Shown piece by piece: positions 51,106 to 60,596 of a stretch of DNA of 64,000 bases; the first letter of the stretch is position 1; the number at the start of each line of letters is the position of its first letter. The notes below the pieces were generated by a model. It was not told where the DNA came from. It was given only the letters and a program-made list of their open reading frames with translations, and searched no databases. The DNA lies in assembly GCA_017848965.1 (NCBI GenBank), contig JAFIHA010000056.1, positions 96,038 to 160,037 on the forward strand. The letters run 5' to 3'. Both the position numbers and the translations under genes were made by a program. This stretch comes from Dechloromonas aromatica (nom. nud.). GTDB taxonomy: Bacteria > Pseudomonadota > Gammaproteobacteria > Burkholderiales > Rhodocyclaceae.

Positions 51106-51744
51106 GTGGCATTGCGCATCACCGAAATCTTTTATTCGCTGCAAGGCGAAGCGTCGCGCGTCGGCCTGCCGACCGTCTTCGTCCGCCTCACCGGCTGCCC
51201 GCTGCGCTGCACCTGGTGCGACACCACCTACAGCTTCAGTGGCGGCAAAATCATGGAAATCGCCGACATCCTGGCCGTCGTCGGCAGCCATCCGGCGCAT
51301 CAGGTCTGCGTCACCGGCGGCGAGCCGCTGGCGCAGAAGGACTGCCTGCCGCTGCTGACGGCGCTGTACGACGCCGGCTACGACGTCTCGCTGGAAACCT
51401 CCGGCGCCTTCGACATCGCCCCGGTCGACCCGCGGGTTTCCTGCATCATGGACCTCAAGGCCCCCGATTCCGGCGAAGCGGCGAAGAACCTGTGGACCAA
51501 CCTGGCGCACCTTAAGCCGCGCGACGAGATCAAGATAGTCATCGCCTCGCGCGAGGACTACGAATGGGCGCGCGAAGTCGTCCACGCGCACGGCCTGGAC
51601 GCGCGCTGCCCGGTCCTCTTTTCGCCGGCGCAAGGCAGCGTCGAGCCGGCGGCACTGGCCGGCTGGATCCTCGAAGACGGCCTGCCGGTGCGCTTTCAGT
51701 TGCAGTTGCACAAGCTGCTTTGGGGTAACATGCAGGGCAAATAG
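51106..51744 (+). CDS. queE: 7-carboxy-7-deazaguanine synthase
   Basis: Radical-SAM enzyme of the queuosine/7-deazaguanine pathway. 212 residues with a GTG start directly after the cpoB stop. The cluster motif is TGCPLRCTWCDTTYSFSGGK, followed by VCVTGGEPLAQ. Its usual partner queC is 6.8 kb downstream instead of adjacent. Confidence 0.95.
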   Translation: MALRITEIFYSLQGEASRVGLPTVFVRLTGCPLRCTWCDTTYSFSGGKIMEIADILAVVGSHPAHQVCVTGGEPLAQKDCLPLLTALYDAGYDVSLETSGAFDIAPVDPRVSCIMDLKAPDSGEAAKNLWTNLAHLKPRDEIKIVIASREDYEWAREVVHAHGLDARCPVLFSPAQGSVEPAALAGWILEDGLPVRFQLQLHKLLWGNMQGK

Positions 51745-51759
51745 CCCCCGGAGACAAAC

Positions 51760-52122
51760 ATGGCCGAAAATCGCAGGCAATTCACCCGCATCGTGTTTTC
51801 CGGACCGGCCCGCCTGTTCCTGGCTGACGGCGAACATCCGGTCGACGTCCTCGACCTCTCCCTGAAAGGCGCCCTGATCCGCCCCTGCGCCGAGATGTAC
51901 ACCCGCATCGGCGGCCAGGGTGTGCTGCATCTGCGCCTCGACGGCGGCGAAACCGACATCCGCATGGCGGTCACCGTCGTCCACCACCAGGGCGACACCT
52001 ACGGCCTGGCCTGCCACGAAATCGACCTCGACAGCGTCACCCACCTGCGCCGCCTGGTCGAACTCAATCTTGGCGACGAAACCGTCCTGGAACGCGAAAT
52101 CGGCCTGCTGTCCCGGGCTTGA
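51760..52122 (+). CDS. PilZ-domain cyclic-di-GMP receptor
   Basis: 120 residues, almost only a PilZ domain. The RxxxR motif lies at residues 6-10 (RRQFTR) and the D/NxSxxG motif in DLSLKGALI. It binds cyclic-di-GMP; the target is unknown. It lies next to the PAS-GGDEF-EAL gene, 101 nt away. Confidence 0.9.
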   Translation: MAENRRQFTRIVFSGPARLFLADGEHPVDVLDLSLKGALIRPCAEMYTRIGGQGVLHLRLDGGETDIRMAVTVVHHQGDTYGLACHEIDLDSVTHLRRLVELNLGDETVLEREIGLLSRA

Positions 52123-52223
52123 TGAGAAGCGTTCTTGCTGGCCAGACCTGACTTAAGGCATACTCCGTTTATACCTAAAAAAGATGGAAATTGCCTTTAG
52201 AACCGCAGGCATGAGGGAGTGTC

Positions 52224-53945
52224 ATGTCGAATTTCGAGTTTCCGGAGGCCTCCGCTGACAATTCGGTCGCGCCGGAAAGTCAGCACGCCATCCTCAACCA
52301 GATTGGTGCTGCCGTCATGCTCACCGATCCCGCCGAACGCATTCTCTGGATCAACGAGGCGTTCAGCCGTCTGACCGGCTACCAGCCAGAGGTTATCATC
52401 GGCCGCACACCGAAGATCCTCGCATCCGGACGCCAGTCGCCAATCTTCTATTCGCACATGTGGCAGGCCCTCGATAGTGCCGGACACTGGGAAGGCGAAA
52501 TCTGGAACCGGCGCAAGAACGGCGAAATCTATCCGGAATGGCTGATCATCAGGCGCAGCGACAACGCGAACGGCGAAACCACGGGCTACGTGGCGACTTT
52601 CTCCGACATCAGCAAGCTGAAACATGCCGAATCCGAAGTGCAGCATCTCGCCTTCTATGATCCGCTGACCGCGCTGCCCAACCGACGCCTGCTGCGTGAC
52701 CGACTCGCCCAGGCCTGCGCGGCAGGCAAGCGCAGCAGCGGTCACGGCGCCCTGCTGATCATCGACATCGACAACTTCAAGATTCTCAACGACACCCTCG
52801 GCCACGACATCGGCGACCACCTGCTGATCGAGATCGCCTGTCGCCTGCGGCAATCGATCCGGCAATGCGACACCGCGGCGCGCCAGGGTGGCGACGAATT
52901 CGCGGTGATGCTCGAGGACCTCGATCCGCACCCGCAGTCGGCGGCGGTCAGCGCCGAAGCGATCGCCGAGAAAATCCGCGAGGCATTGTCGCATCCGGTA
53001 GCGCTGACCGAGGGGCATGAGCATTACTGCACCGCGAGCATCGGCGTCACCCTGTTCCGCGGCGGCGAAAAGTCGGTCGACACCCTGCTCAAGCAGGCCG
53101 ATATCGCCTTGTACAAGGCCAAGGAGGCCGGCCGCAACGCGACCCGCTTCTTCGACCAGGCGATGCAGACGACACTCGACCACCGCGCCGGCATCGAAGC
53201 CGGTCTGCGCCACGCGCTGGCGCGCGAGGAATTCGTCCTCTATGCCCAGCCGCAGGTCAATGCCGAAGGCACCCTGATCGGCGCCGAACTGCTGCTGCGC
53301 TGGCAGCCACCGGGACAAGCGCTGGTGCTACCCAACGATTTCATTCCGCTCGCCGAGGAAAGCGGGCTGATCGTGCCGATCGGCCTCCGGGTGCTGCACA
53401 GCGCCTGCGCCACGCTGCACCGCTGGGCCGCCGATCCACGACGCGCCGGCCTGGCGCTGGCGGTCAACGTCAGCGCCCGACAATTCCGCCAGCCGGATTT
53501 CGTCGAGCAGGTGGCCAGCGCACTGAGCTACTTTTCCATTGCGCCGCAACGCCTGAAACTCGAACTCACCGAAAGCCTGCTGCTCGACAAGGTCGACGAA
53601 GTGGTGGCCAAGATGCGGGCGCTGCACGCGCTCGGCGTGCGCTTCTCGCTCGACGATTTCGGCACCGGCTACGCCTCGCTCGCCTACCTGAAACGCTTCC
53701 CCTTCGAGCAATTGAAGATCGACCGTTCCTTCATCCGCGATATCGCCAGCGACCCGGACGACGCAGCGATCGTCCGCGCCATCGTCGCCATGGGCGACGC
53801 GCTGCGCCTCGATGTCGTCGCCGAAGGGGTCGAGAACGACGCCCAGCTCGCCTACCTGACCGAGCACGGCTGCCGCGCCTTCCAGGGCTACCTGTTCGGC
53901 CGGCCGGTACCGCTGGCGGAATTCGAGACCCGTCTCGAAAGCTGA
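52224..53945 (+). CDS. PAS-GGDEF-EAL protein
   Basis: 573 residues, soluble. PAS is at about 25-140 (AAVMLTDPAERILWINEAFS). GGDEF at about 150-310 has intact GGDEF near 223 and an RxxD inhibitory site (RQCD). EAL runs from about 325 to the end. The EAL motif itself reads E-L-L (GAELLLRW, E355), but NVSA, ELTES, DDFGTGYASL, KIDRSF and AEGVE are kept, so phosphodiesterase activity is likely. A good GAGGGAG ribosome site precedes the ATG. Confidence 0.92.
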   Translation: MSNFEFPEASADNSVAPESQHAILNQIGAAVMLTDPAERILWINEAFSRLTGYQPEVIIGRTPKILASGRQSPIFYSHMWQALDSAGHWEGEIWNRRKNGEIYPEWLIIRRSDNANGETTGYVATFSDISKLKHAESEVQHLAFYDPLTALPNRRLLRDRLAQACAAGKRSSGHGALLIIDIDNFKILNDTLGHDIGDHLLIEIACRLRQSIRQCDTAARQGGDEFAVMLEDLDPHPQSAAVSAEAIAEKIREALSHPVALTEGHEHYCTASIGVTLFRGGEKSVDTLLKQADIALYKAKEAGRNATRFFDQAMQTTLDHRAGIEAGLRHALAREEFVLYAQPQVNAEGTLIGAELLLRWQPPGQALVLPNDFIPLAEESGLIVPIGLRVLHSACATLHRWAADPRRAGLALAVNVSARQFRQPDFVEQVASALSYFSIAPQRLKLELTESLLLDKVDEVVAKMRALHALGVRFSLDDFGTGYASLAYLKRFPFEQLKIDRSFIRDIASDPDDAAIVRAIVAMGDALRLDVVAEGVENDAQLAYLTEHGCRAFQGYLFGRPVPLAEFETRLES

Positions 53946-54656
53946 TCAGAGCCCGAGGTAACGGTGCCAGATCGCGTGATCGGCATCGAGCTCGGCCGAA
54001 CTGCCCGCCCAGACGACGCGACCGCGTTCGACGATGGTGTGGCGGTCGGCCAGGGCGATCAGCTTTTCCACGTACTTGTCGACCACCAGCACGCTCTGTC
54101 CCGCGCCGCGCAGGCGGTCGAGGCAGGCCCAGATCTCGTCGCGGATCAGCGGCGCCAGGCCCTCGGTCGCCTCGTCGAGGACGAGCAGACGCGGGTTGGT
54201 GACGAGCGCCCGGCCGATCGCCAGCATCTGCTGTTCGCCGCCGGAGAGCTGGTTGCCGAGGTTTTTGCGGCGCTCGGCGAGGCGCGGGAAGAGTTCGTAG
54301 ACGCGGGCCGGCGTCCACGGCCCGGCAACGCCGCGCCGGTTGGCCTGGAAGGCAAGCAGATGCTCGTCGACCGTCAGGTTGGGAAAACACTGGCGGCCTT
54401 CCGGCACCAGCGCGATGCCGGCACGGCCGATGCGGTCCGGGCGCCAGCCGTCGATCCGCTCGCCGGCGAAGCGGATGCTGCCGGCACGCACCGGCTGCAG
54501 GCCGCACAGGGCGCGCAGCGTCGTCGTCTTGCCCATGCCGTTGCGACCGAGCAAGGTCGCCGCCTCGCCCTCGGCCATGGTCAGGTCGATGCCGAACAGC
54601 ACCTGGCTCGGGCCGTAGGCGACTTCCAGGCCGACGATTTCGAGCAGCGCGCTCAC
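53946..54656 (-). CDS. livF: Branched-chain amino-acid-type ABC transporter ATPase LivF
   Basis: 236 residues. Walker A is LGRNGMGKTTTL, the signature is QLSGGEQQMLAIGRALVTNP and Walker B is LLVLDEATEGLAP, typical of LivF. It overlaps livG by 4 nt and is last in a five-gene operon. It energises import together with LivG. Confidence 0.93.
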   Translation of the reverse strand: MSALLEIVGLEVAYGPSQVLFGIDLTMAEGEAATLLGRNGMGKTTTLRALCGLQPVRAGSIRFAGERIDGWRPDRIGRAGIALVPEGRQCFPNLTVDEHLLAFQANRRGVAGPWTPARVYELFPRLAERRKNLGNQLSGGEQQMLAIGRALVTNPRLLVLDEATEGLAPLIRDEIWACLDRLRGAGQSVLVVDKYVEKLIALADRHTIVERGRVVWAGSSAELDADHAIWHRYLGL

Positions 54657-55408
54657 AGGTGGTCTCCCAGGTAGGCGCGGCGCACGCCGGCATCGTTGCG
54701 CACTTCGTCCGGCGTGCCGGTGCAGATCAGCTCGCCGCCCTCCAGCACCGAGATGCGGTCGGCGAGGCGGAACACGGCGTCCATGTCGTGCTCGACCAGG
54801 AGGATCGTGACGTGACGGGCGAGGTGTTCGATCAGCTCGACCATGCGCGCCGATTCCTCGGGACCGGTGCCGGCCATCGGCTCGTCGAGGAGCAGCAGTT
54901 GCGGTTTGGTCGCCAGCGCCATCGCCAGCTCCAGCGCCCGCTGCTCGCCGTGCGAGAGATTGCCGGCGAGCGTCGCCGCCTGTGCGGCGAGGCCGACCTG
55001 GGCGAGGAACTCCCGGGCTTCGTCGAACAGCCGGGCCTCGCGCCGGACCGGCCGCCAGAAGCGGAAGCTGCTGCCGGCGTCGGGCCGCCCCTGGACCGCC
55101 AGCGCGACGTTGTCAAGGGCGGCGAGACCGAGGAAAACGTTGGTGATCTGGTAGGAACGCGCCATGCCGGCGCGCACCCGCTCGTGCATCGACAGCCGGG
55201 TGACGTCGCGGCCGGCGAAGCGGATCTGGCCGGCGTCCGGCAACAGCGCCCCCGACAGGTGATGGATGAAGGTCGTCTTGCCGGCGCCGTTGGGGCCGAT
55301 CAGCGCATGCACCTCGCCGGCGGCGACCACGAAATCGACCGCCTTCAGCGCCTCGACCGCGGCAAAGCGGCGCGTCAGCCCGGCAACTTCGAGCAGGTTC
55401 TCAGTCAC
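54653..55408 (-). CDS. livG: Branched-chain amino-acid-type ABC transporter ATPase LivG
   Basis: 251 residues. Walker A is IGPNGAGKTTFIHHLSG, the signature is NLSHGEQRALELAMALATKP and Walker B is LLLLDEPMAGTGPEES. The C-terminus ends in the LivG-type segment GTPDEVRNDAGVRRAYLGDH. It overlaps livF by 4 nt and livM by 8 nt. Confidence 0.93.
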   Translation of the reverse strand: MTENLLEVAGLTRRFAAVEALKAVDFVVAAGEVHALIGPNGAGKTTFIHHLSGALLPDAGQIRFAGRDVTRLSMHERVRAGMARSYQITNVFLGLAALDNVALAVQGRPDAGSSFRFWRPVRREARLFDEAREFLAQVGLAAQAATLAGNLSHGEQRALELAMALATKPQLLLLDEPMAGTGPEESARMVELIEHLARHVTILLVEHDMDAVFRLADRISVLEGGELICTGTPDEVRNDAGVRRAYLGDHL

Positions 55409-56348
55409 GCGACCTCCCGAACAGCGCCGCGACGCCCTTCGGCGCGAACAGCACGATGCCGAGCAGGAGCAGGCCGAGAACGATGTGCCAGTGCGCGAAC
55501 CAGCTCAGCAGCAGCTCCTCCAGACCGAGCAGGACGATGGCGCCGACGACGCCGCCGTAGAGGTAGCCGACGCCGCCAATGATCACCATCACCAGCAGCG
55601 TGCCCGACTGCGTCCATTGCAGCAGGCTGGGGCTGGCCAGCCCGCTCTGGTTGGCGAGCAGCGCCCCGGCCAGGCCGGCGCAGGCGCCGCCCAGCGCAAA
55701 GCAGACCAGGCGGTAGCGGAAGACCGGGTAGCCGAGCGCCTCCATGCGCGTCTCGTTCTCGCGGATCGCCTGCACGGTGCGCCCGAAACGGGCATCGGCC
55801 AGGCGCCCGAAAAGGAACATGGCGAACGCCAGCGCGCCGAGCGCGGTGTAGTAGAGCGCCGCGTCGCCGACCAGACTGAAGCTGCCGAGTTGCAGGCGCT
55901 CATAGATCGGCAGCCCGTCGTCGCCGCCCCAGGCGCTGGCGGAGACGAACAGGTAATAGACCATCTGGGCGAAGGCCAGCGTGATCATGATGAAGTAGAC
56001 GCCACGCGTGCGCAGGCTGATCGCCCCGACCAGCAGCGCGAACAGCCCGGCCACCACCATCGCCAGCGGCAGCACCAGCAGCCCTTGCTGGATGCCGGCC
56101 TGGTGGCAGATCGCCGCGACGTAGGCGCCGATGCCGAGGAAGGCGGCGTGACCGAGCGACACCATGCCGCCGAAGCCGAGCACCAGGTTGAGGCTGCTGG
56201 CGGCCAGCGCGAAGATCAGCATGCGCGTCGCCAGGCCGAGGTAGTAGCTCTGGTCGATGAATTCGAGGCATTGCGGCAAGGCCAGTGCCGCCAGCAGGGT
56301 GACGGCGGCAAAGGGCTTCTGCCAGGAAGCGGGACGATAGAAAGCCAT
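55401..56348 (-). CDS. livM: Branched-chain amino-acid-type ABC transporter permease LivM
   Basis: 315 residues with about nine membrane helices. GFGGMVSLGHAAFLGIGAYV and RTRGVYFIMITLAFAQMVYY are typical LivM sequences, and the EAA-like loop IRENETRMEALGYPVFRYRL is present. It abuts livH (stop next to start) on the same strand. Confidence 0.93.
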   Translation of the reverse strand: MAFYRPASWQKPFAAVTLLAALALPQCLEFIDQSYYLGLATRMLIFALAASSLNLVLGFGGMVSLGHAAFLGIGAYVAAICHQAGIQQGLLVLPLAMVVAGLFALLVGAISLRTRGVYFIMITLAFAQMVYYLFVSASAWGGDDGLPIYERLQLGSFSLVGDAALYYTALGALAFAMFLFGRLADARFGRTVQAIRENETRMEALGYPVFRYRLVCFALGGACAGLAGALLANQSGLASPSLLQWTQSGTLLVMVIIGGVGYLYGGVVGAIVLLGLEELLLSWFAHWHIVLGLLLLGIVLFAPKGVAALFGRSRD

Positions 56349-57275
56349 CTAGGCGCGCGCCGGGAACAGGCCTTGCGGCCGGAAGAAGAGGATGCCGGCC
56401 ATCAGCAGGTAGATCAGGATCGACGCCAGCGCCGGCCCCAGCGTGGACGCCGCGTCAGCCGGCAGGACGGCGCCGAGCAGGGTCGGCAGCAGCGCCCGGC
56501 CCAGGGTATCGACGGCGCCGACGATCAGTGCGCCGACCAGGGCGCCGCGAATCGAGCCGATGCCGCCGATGATGATGACGACAAAGGCGAGGATCAGCAC
56601 GCTCTCGCCCATGCCGACCTGGACCGCCAGCAGCGGCCCGAGCAGGCCGCCGGCGAGCGCGCAGAGGGCGGCGCCGAAGACGAAGACGGCAGTGAACAGC
56701 GCCCGCACGTTGATGCCGAGGGCTTCGGTGATCTCCCGGTTGGCGGCGCCGGCGCGCACCCACATGCCGACCCGGCTCTTCGCCACCAGCAGGTAGAGCA
56801 GGGCGGCGACCGCCAGGCCGCAGCCGATGATCAGCAGCCGGTAGGCCGGATAGAAGAAGCCGCCGATCTCGACCGGCCCGGCCAGCGCATCCGGCGGGTT
56901 GAGCATGAGCGGCGCCGGCCCCCAGATCAGGCGCACCGCCTCGTTGGCGATCAGGATCAGGGCAAAGGTCGCCAGCACCTGCGACAGGTGGTCGCGCCGG
57001 TAGAGCTGGCGAAACAGCGTCAGTTCGAGCAACAGGCCGAGCCCGGCGGTGCCGGCGACACCGACGCCCAGGCCGAGCCAGAACGAATCGGCGGCCTGCG
57101 CAGCGGCGGCGACGAAGTAGGCGCCGACCATGTACAGCGAGCCATGCGCCAGGTTGATGCAGTCCATGATGCCGAAGACGAGCGTCAGCCCGGCGGCCAG
57201 CAGGAACAACATGAGGCCGAACTGCAGGCCGTTGAGAGCCTGCTCGAGAACCAGCTGGGTCACTTCATCTTGCAC
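56349..57275 (-). CDS. livH: Branched-chain amino-acid-type ABC transporter permease LivH
   Basis: 308 residues with about eight membrane helices; NGLQFGLMLFLLAAGLTLVF and MDCINLAHGSLYMVGAYFVA are the LivH opening. The EAA-like loop is VRAGAANREITEALGINVRA. Its start overlaps the end of the binding-protein gene by 16 nt. Confidence 0.93.
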   Translation of the reverse strand: MQDEVTQLVLEQALNGLQFGLMLFLLAAGLTLVFGIMDCINLAHGSLYMVGAYFVAAAAQAADSFWLGLGVGVAGTAGLGLLLELTLFRQLYRRDHLSQVLATFALILIANEAVRLIWGPAPLMLNPPDALAGPVEIGGFFYPAYRLLIIGCGLAVAALLYLLVAKSRVGMWVRAGAANREITEALGINVRALFTAVFVFGAALCALAGGLLGPLLAVQVGMGESVLILAFVVIIIGGIGSIRGALVGALIVGAVDTLGRALLPTLLGAVLPADAASTLGPALASILIYLLMAGILFFRPQGLFPARA

Positions 57276-58426
57276 TGAGCCGCGTAGGCGTCAGCATGAT
57301 TGGTGAAGATGCTGCCCATCGTCTTGTTGGTGACGCGACCCTGGGCGTCCTTGCCGATCACGCGCAGGTAGTAGTTCTGCACCGGGTAATGGTTGCTGTT
57401 GAACTTGAAGTCGCCGCGCACCGACTTGAAGCGCTTGGCCTCCAGCGCCTTCTGCAGCGCCTTCTTGTCGGCGACGTTGCCCTTCACGTCGCGCACCGCG
57501 GCGTCCATCATCAGCGCCGCGTCGTAACCCTGCGAGGCGTAAAGCGACGGCAGGCGGCCGTATTCCTTCTCGAAGGCGGCAACGAAGCGCTTGTTCTCGG
57601 CGTTGTCCATGTCGTGCGCCCAGTGCGACGAGTTGAACATGCCCATCATCGGCGCGCCGACTGCCTTGATCACGTCCTCGTCGGCCGAGAAGCCCGGCGC
57701 GAAGAGCTGGGTGTCGCGCGACAGGCCGGCGGCGACGAACTGCTTGACGAAGTTGATGCCCATGCCGCCCGGCAGGAAGAAGAACAGCGCATCCGGCTTG
57801 CCGGCGCGGACCTTGGCCAGTTCGGCGGCATAATCGAGCTGACCGAGCTTGGTGTAGATCTCCTCGCTGACCTGATCCTTATAGTAGCGCTTGAAGCCGG
57901 ACACCGCATCCTTGCCGCCCGGGTAGTTGGGGGTGACGATGACGACATTCTTGAAGCCCTTGTCCTGCACGTACTTGCCGACGGCCTCGTGCAGGTTGTC
58001 GTTCTGCCAGGCGACGTTGAAAAAGAAGGGGTTGCACTGCTCGCCCGCATACTGCGACGGACCGGCATTGGCCGAGATGTAGAAGGTCTGGTTCTGGAAA
58101 ACGGCCGGCCCGACGGCCAGCATCAGGTTGGAGAAGACGATGCCGGTCATGAAATCGACCTTGTCCTTCTTCAGCAGCTTGTCGGTCGCCTGCTTGGCGA
58201 CATCCGGGTTCTGCTGGTCGTCAGCGACCAGGACTTCGGCCGGCAGGCCGCCGAGCTTGCCGTTCAGTTGTTTCATCGCCAGCTGGAAACCGTCGCGGAT
58301 GTCGACGCCGAGACCGGCCCCGGGACCGGACAGGGTGGAAACGAATCCGACCTTGATCTGGTCGGCGGCGTGGGCGGCGCCGGCCAGCAGCAAAGCGGCG
58401 GCGAGGGCGGTCAGGCGGATCGGCAT
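57260..58426 (-). CDS. Periplasmic substrate-binding protein of the Liv-type transporter
   Basis: 388 residues with a signal peptide (cleavage near GAAHA) and a type I periplasmic-binding fold ([20 protein letters not shown]). Such proteins bind branched-chain amino acids, but related ones bind aromatic acids, urea or amides. No ligand-specific motif was recognised, so the substrate is open. It is the first gene of the liv operon, divergent from queC. Confidence 0.88.
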   Translation of the reverse strand: MPIRLTALAAALLLAGAAHAADQIKVGFVSTLSGPGAGLGVDIRDGFQLAMKQLNGKLGGLPAEVLVADDQQNPDVAKQATDKLLKKDKVDFMTGIVFSNLMLAVGPAVFQNQTFYISANAGPSQYAGEQCNPFFFNVAWQNDNLHEAVGKYVQDKGFKNVVIVTPNYPGGKDAVSGFKRYYKDQVSEEIYTKLGQLDYAAELAKVRAGKPDALFFFLPGGMGINFVKQFVAAGLSRDTQLFAPGFSADEDVIKAVGAPMMGMFNSSHWAHDMDNAENKRFVAAFEKEYGRLPSLYASQGYDAALMMDAAVRDVKGNVADKKALQKALEAKRFKSVRGDFKFNSNHYPVQNYYLRVIGKDAQGRVTNKTMGSIFTNHADAYAAQCKMK

Positions 58427-58524
58427 CTGGTTCTCCGGAGCGGTGGGGCGAGCGGCAAATTGTAGCGCAGGAACAAGCAGATACCGTCCCGGTCGACCGG
58501 CAAATTCGGGTATATTCGCGCCCC

Positions 58525-59202
58525 ATGAACGAAAAAGCCGTAGTCCTTCTGTCCGGCGGCCTGGACTCCGCCACCTGCCTCGCCATCGCCCGCAGCCGGG
58601 GTTTCGACTGCTACTGCCTGTCCTTCGATTACGGGCAGCGGCACAGCGCCGAACTGCAGGCCGCCGACCGCGTGGTCAAGGCGCTCGGCGCCGCCGAACA
58701 CCGGGTGATCAATTTCGGCCTCGCCCAGTTCGGCGGTTCGGCGCTCACCGACACCTCGATCGCCGTGCCGACCGGCGGCGTGCAACCGGGCATCCCGGTC
58801 ACCTACGTACCGGCACGCAACACCATCATGCTCTCGCTGGCCCTGGCCTGGGCCGAAGTGCTGGGTAGCCGCGACATCTTCGTCGGCGTCAACGCGGTCG
58901 ACTACTCCGGCTACCCGGATTGCCGCCCGGAATACATCGCCGCCTTCGAGACCATGGCCAACCTGGCGACCCGGGCCGGCGTCGAAGGGCAGAAGCTGCA
59001 CATCCACGCGCCGCTGATCGACCTTTCCAAAGCCGAAATCATCCGCACCGGCCATGCGCTGGGCGTCGACTACGGGCTCACCGTTTCCTGCTACCAGGCC
59101 GATGAACTCGGCCGCGCCTGCGGTGTCTGTGACTCCTGCCGGCTGCGTGCCGAGGGCTTCGCCGCCGCCGGCCTTCCCGATCCCACGCCTTACCGGACCT
59201 GA
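58525..59202 (+). CDS. queC: 7-cyano-7-deazaguanine synthase
   Basis: 225 residues. ATP-dependent conversion of the queE product to preQ0. The PP-loop is [14 protein letters not shown] and the zinc cysteines lie in [11 protein letters not shown] near the C-terminus. It is followed after 1 nt by the sulfur-transporter gene. It belongs functionally with queE at 51106. Confidence 0.96.
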   Translation: MNEKAVVLLSGGLDSATCLAIARSRGFDCYCLSFDYGQRHSAELQAADRVVKALGAAEHRVINFGLAQFGGSALTDTSIAVPTGGVQPGIPVTYVPARNTIMLSLALAWAEVLGSRDIFVGVNAVDYSGYPDCRPEYIAAFETMANLATRAGVEGQKLHIHAPLIDLSKAEIIRTGHALGVDYGLTVSCYQADELGRACGVCDSCRLRAEGFAAAGLPDPTPYRT

Positions 59203-59203
59203 C

Positions 59204-60304
59204 ATGGACGTCGACGTTTCCCCGAACACCGTACTCTGGCTCACTTTCGCCATCGCCTTCGTCTTCGGGGCGATCGGTCAGAAAACCCATTTCTGCACCA
59301 TGGGCGCGGTTTCCGACATCCTCAACATGAATGACTGGAGCCGCATGCGCATGTGGCTGCTCGCCATTGCCGTCGCCATCCTCGGCGCCGGCGCGCTTGA
59401 CGCCGGCGGCCTGATCGACCTCGACAAGTCGATCTACCGTACCACCAGCCTGACCTGGCTGTCCTACCTGGTCGGCGGCTTCAGCTTCGGCGTCGGCATG
59501 GTGCTGGCTTCCGGCTGCGGCTCGAAGACGCTGATCCGCATCGGCAGCGGCAACCTGAAATCGCTGGTCGTCTTCCTCGTCCTCGGCCTCTTCGCCTACA
59601 TGACGATGCGCGGCGTGTTCGGCGTCTTCCGCGTCAAGTTCCTCGACCCGGTCGCCGTGGCCATGCCGGAAGGGCAGGACATTCCGTCGCTGCTCGGCGG
59701 CCTCGGCCTCGCCGAAACGAGCGCCGCGACCCTGGCCGTCCTCGCCATCGGCGGCGGCCTGCTCGCCTTCTGCCTGCTGCGCCGCGACTTCTGGACCCTG
59801 GACAACCTGCTCGGCGGTCTCGGCACCGGCCTGCTCGTCGTCGGCGCCTGGTATGTCAGCGGCCACCTCGGCTATCTCCCGGAACACCCGGACACGCTGG
59901 AAGAGGCTTTCATCGCCACCAACAGCGGCCGCATGGAATCGCTGACCTTCGTCGCGCCGGTCGCCTACACGCTGGAACTGTTCATGCTGTGGTCGGACAG
60001 CAGCCGCGTCCTGACCGTCGGCATCGTCTCGGTACTCGGCGTCATCGCCGGCTCGGCAGCGTGGTCGCTGGCCACCCGCAGCTTCCGCTGGGAAGGTTTC
60101 GCCAGCGTCGAGGACACTGCCAGCCACCTGATCGGCGCCGCGCTGATGGGCTTCGGCGGCGTCACCGCCTTCGGCTGCACGATCGGCCAGGGCATCACCG
60201 GCGTGTCCACGCTGGCGCTCGGCTCCTTCATCACGCTGGCCGCCATCATCGCCGGCTCGGTGCTGGCGATCAAGGTCCAGTACTGGCGGCTGATGCGCGA
60301 CTAA
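59204..60304 (+). CDS. YeeE/YedE (TsuA-type) sulfur transporter
   Basis: 366 residues from the ATG at 59204 (MDVDVSPNTVLWLTFAIAFV), about nine membrane helices. Three conserved cysteine motifs are visible: THFCTMGAV (C31), ASGCGSKT (C105) and FGCTIGQG (C325). These match the cysteines that relay thiosulfate in TsuA. A selenium role is also known for YedE relatives. The sulfur substrate is an inference. Confidence 0.86.
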   Translation: MDVDVSPNTVLWLTFAIAFVFGAIGQKTHFCTMGAVSDILNMNDWSRMRMWLLAIAVAILGAGALDAGGLIDLDKSIYRTTSLTWLSYLVGGFSFGVGMVLASGCGSKTLIRIGSGNLKSLVVFLVLGLFAYMTMRGVFGVFRVKFLDPVAVAMPEGQDIPSLLGGLGLAETSAATLAVLAIGGGLLAFCLLRRDFWTLDNLLGGLGTGLLVVGAWYVSGHLGYLPEHPDTLEEAFIATNSGRMESLTFVAPVAYTLELFMLWSDSSRVLTVGIVSVLGVIAGSAAWSLATRSFRWEGFASVEDTASHLIGAALMGFGGVTAFGCTIGQGITGVSTLALGSFITLAAIIAGSVLAIKVQYWRLMRD

Positions 60305-60525
60305 CCCGGCCCGCCGTCGCCTTCCTTCAATTTCTCGATGACCAACGGGAAGGCGCCGGAACCGATCAGCGCCACCGCGGAAACGATGAAGGCAAGACCG
60401 GCCATCGGGTCGTCGAGCACCGGATGCAGCATGCCGCCGAAGCCGGCAACGCTGAGCAGGCCGACCAGCGCGCAAAGTGCGCCAAGCGCCGAAAGCAGCA
60501 GGAAGGAAATCGGGAAACGTCGCAT
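60301..60525 (-). CDS. Small two-helix membrane protein
   Basis: 74 residues from the ATG at 60525 (MRRFPISFLLLSALGALCAL), with two predicted membrane helices and a charged tail (EKLKEGDGGPG). The frame continues upstream to 60594 without a good start. Its stop overlaps that of the convergent yedE gene. No family is recognised. Confidence 0.6.
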   Translation of the reverse strand: MRRFPISFLLLSALGALCALVGLLSVAGFGGMLHPVLDDPMAGLAFIVSAVALIGSGAFPLVIEKLKEGDGGPG

Positions 60526-60596
60526 GCGGCAAGTGTAGACGAGCACCGGCTTCGGCGCGAAGATAGGCGACCATTTTAACAATTCAGGAGACACTG

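Noticed and set aside
55266-57278. 670-codon open frame on the plus strand opposite livG/livM/livH
   Set aside because: It is antisense to the permease and ATPase genes and is composed of low-complexity Gln/Asp/Arg-rich sequence; a shadow.
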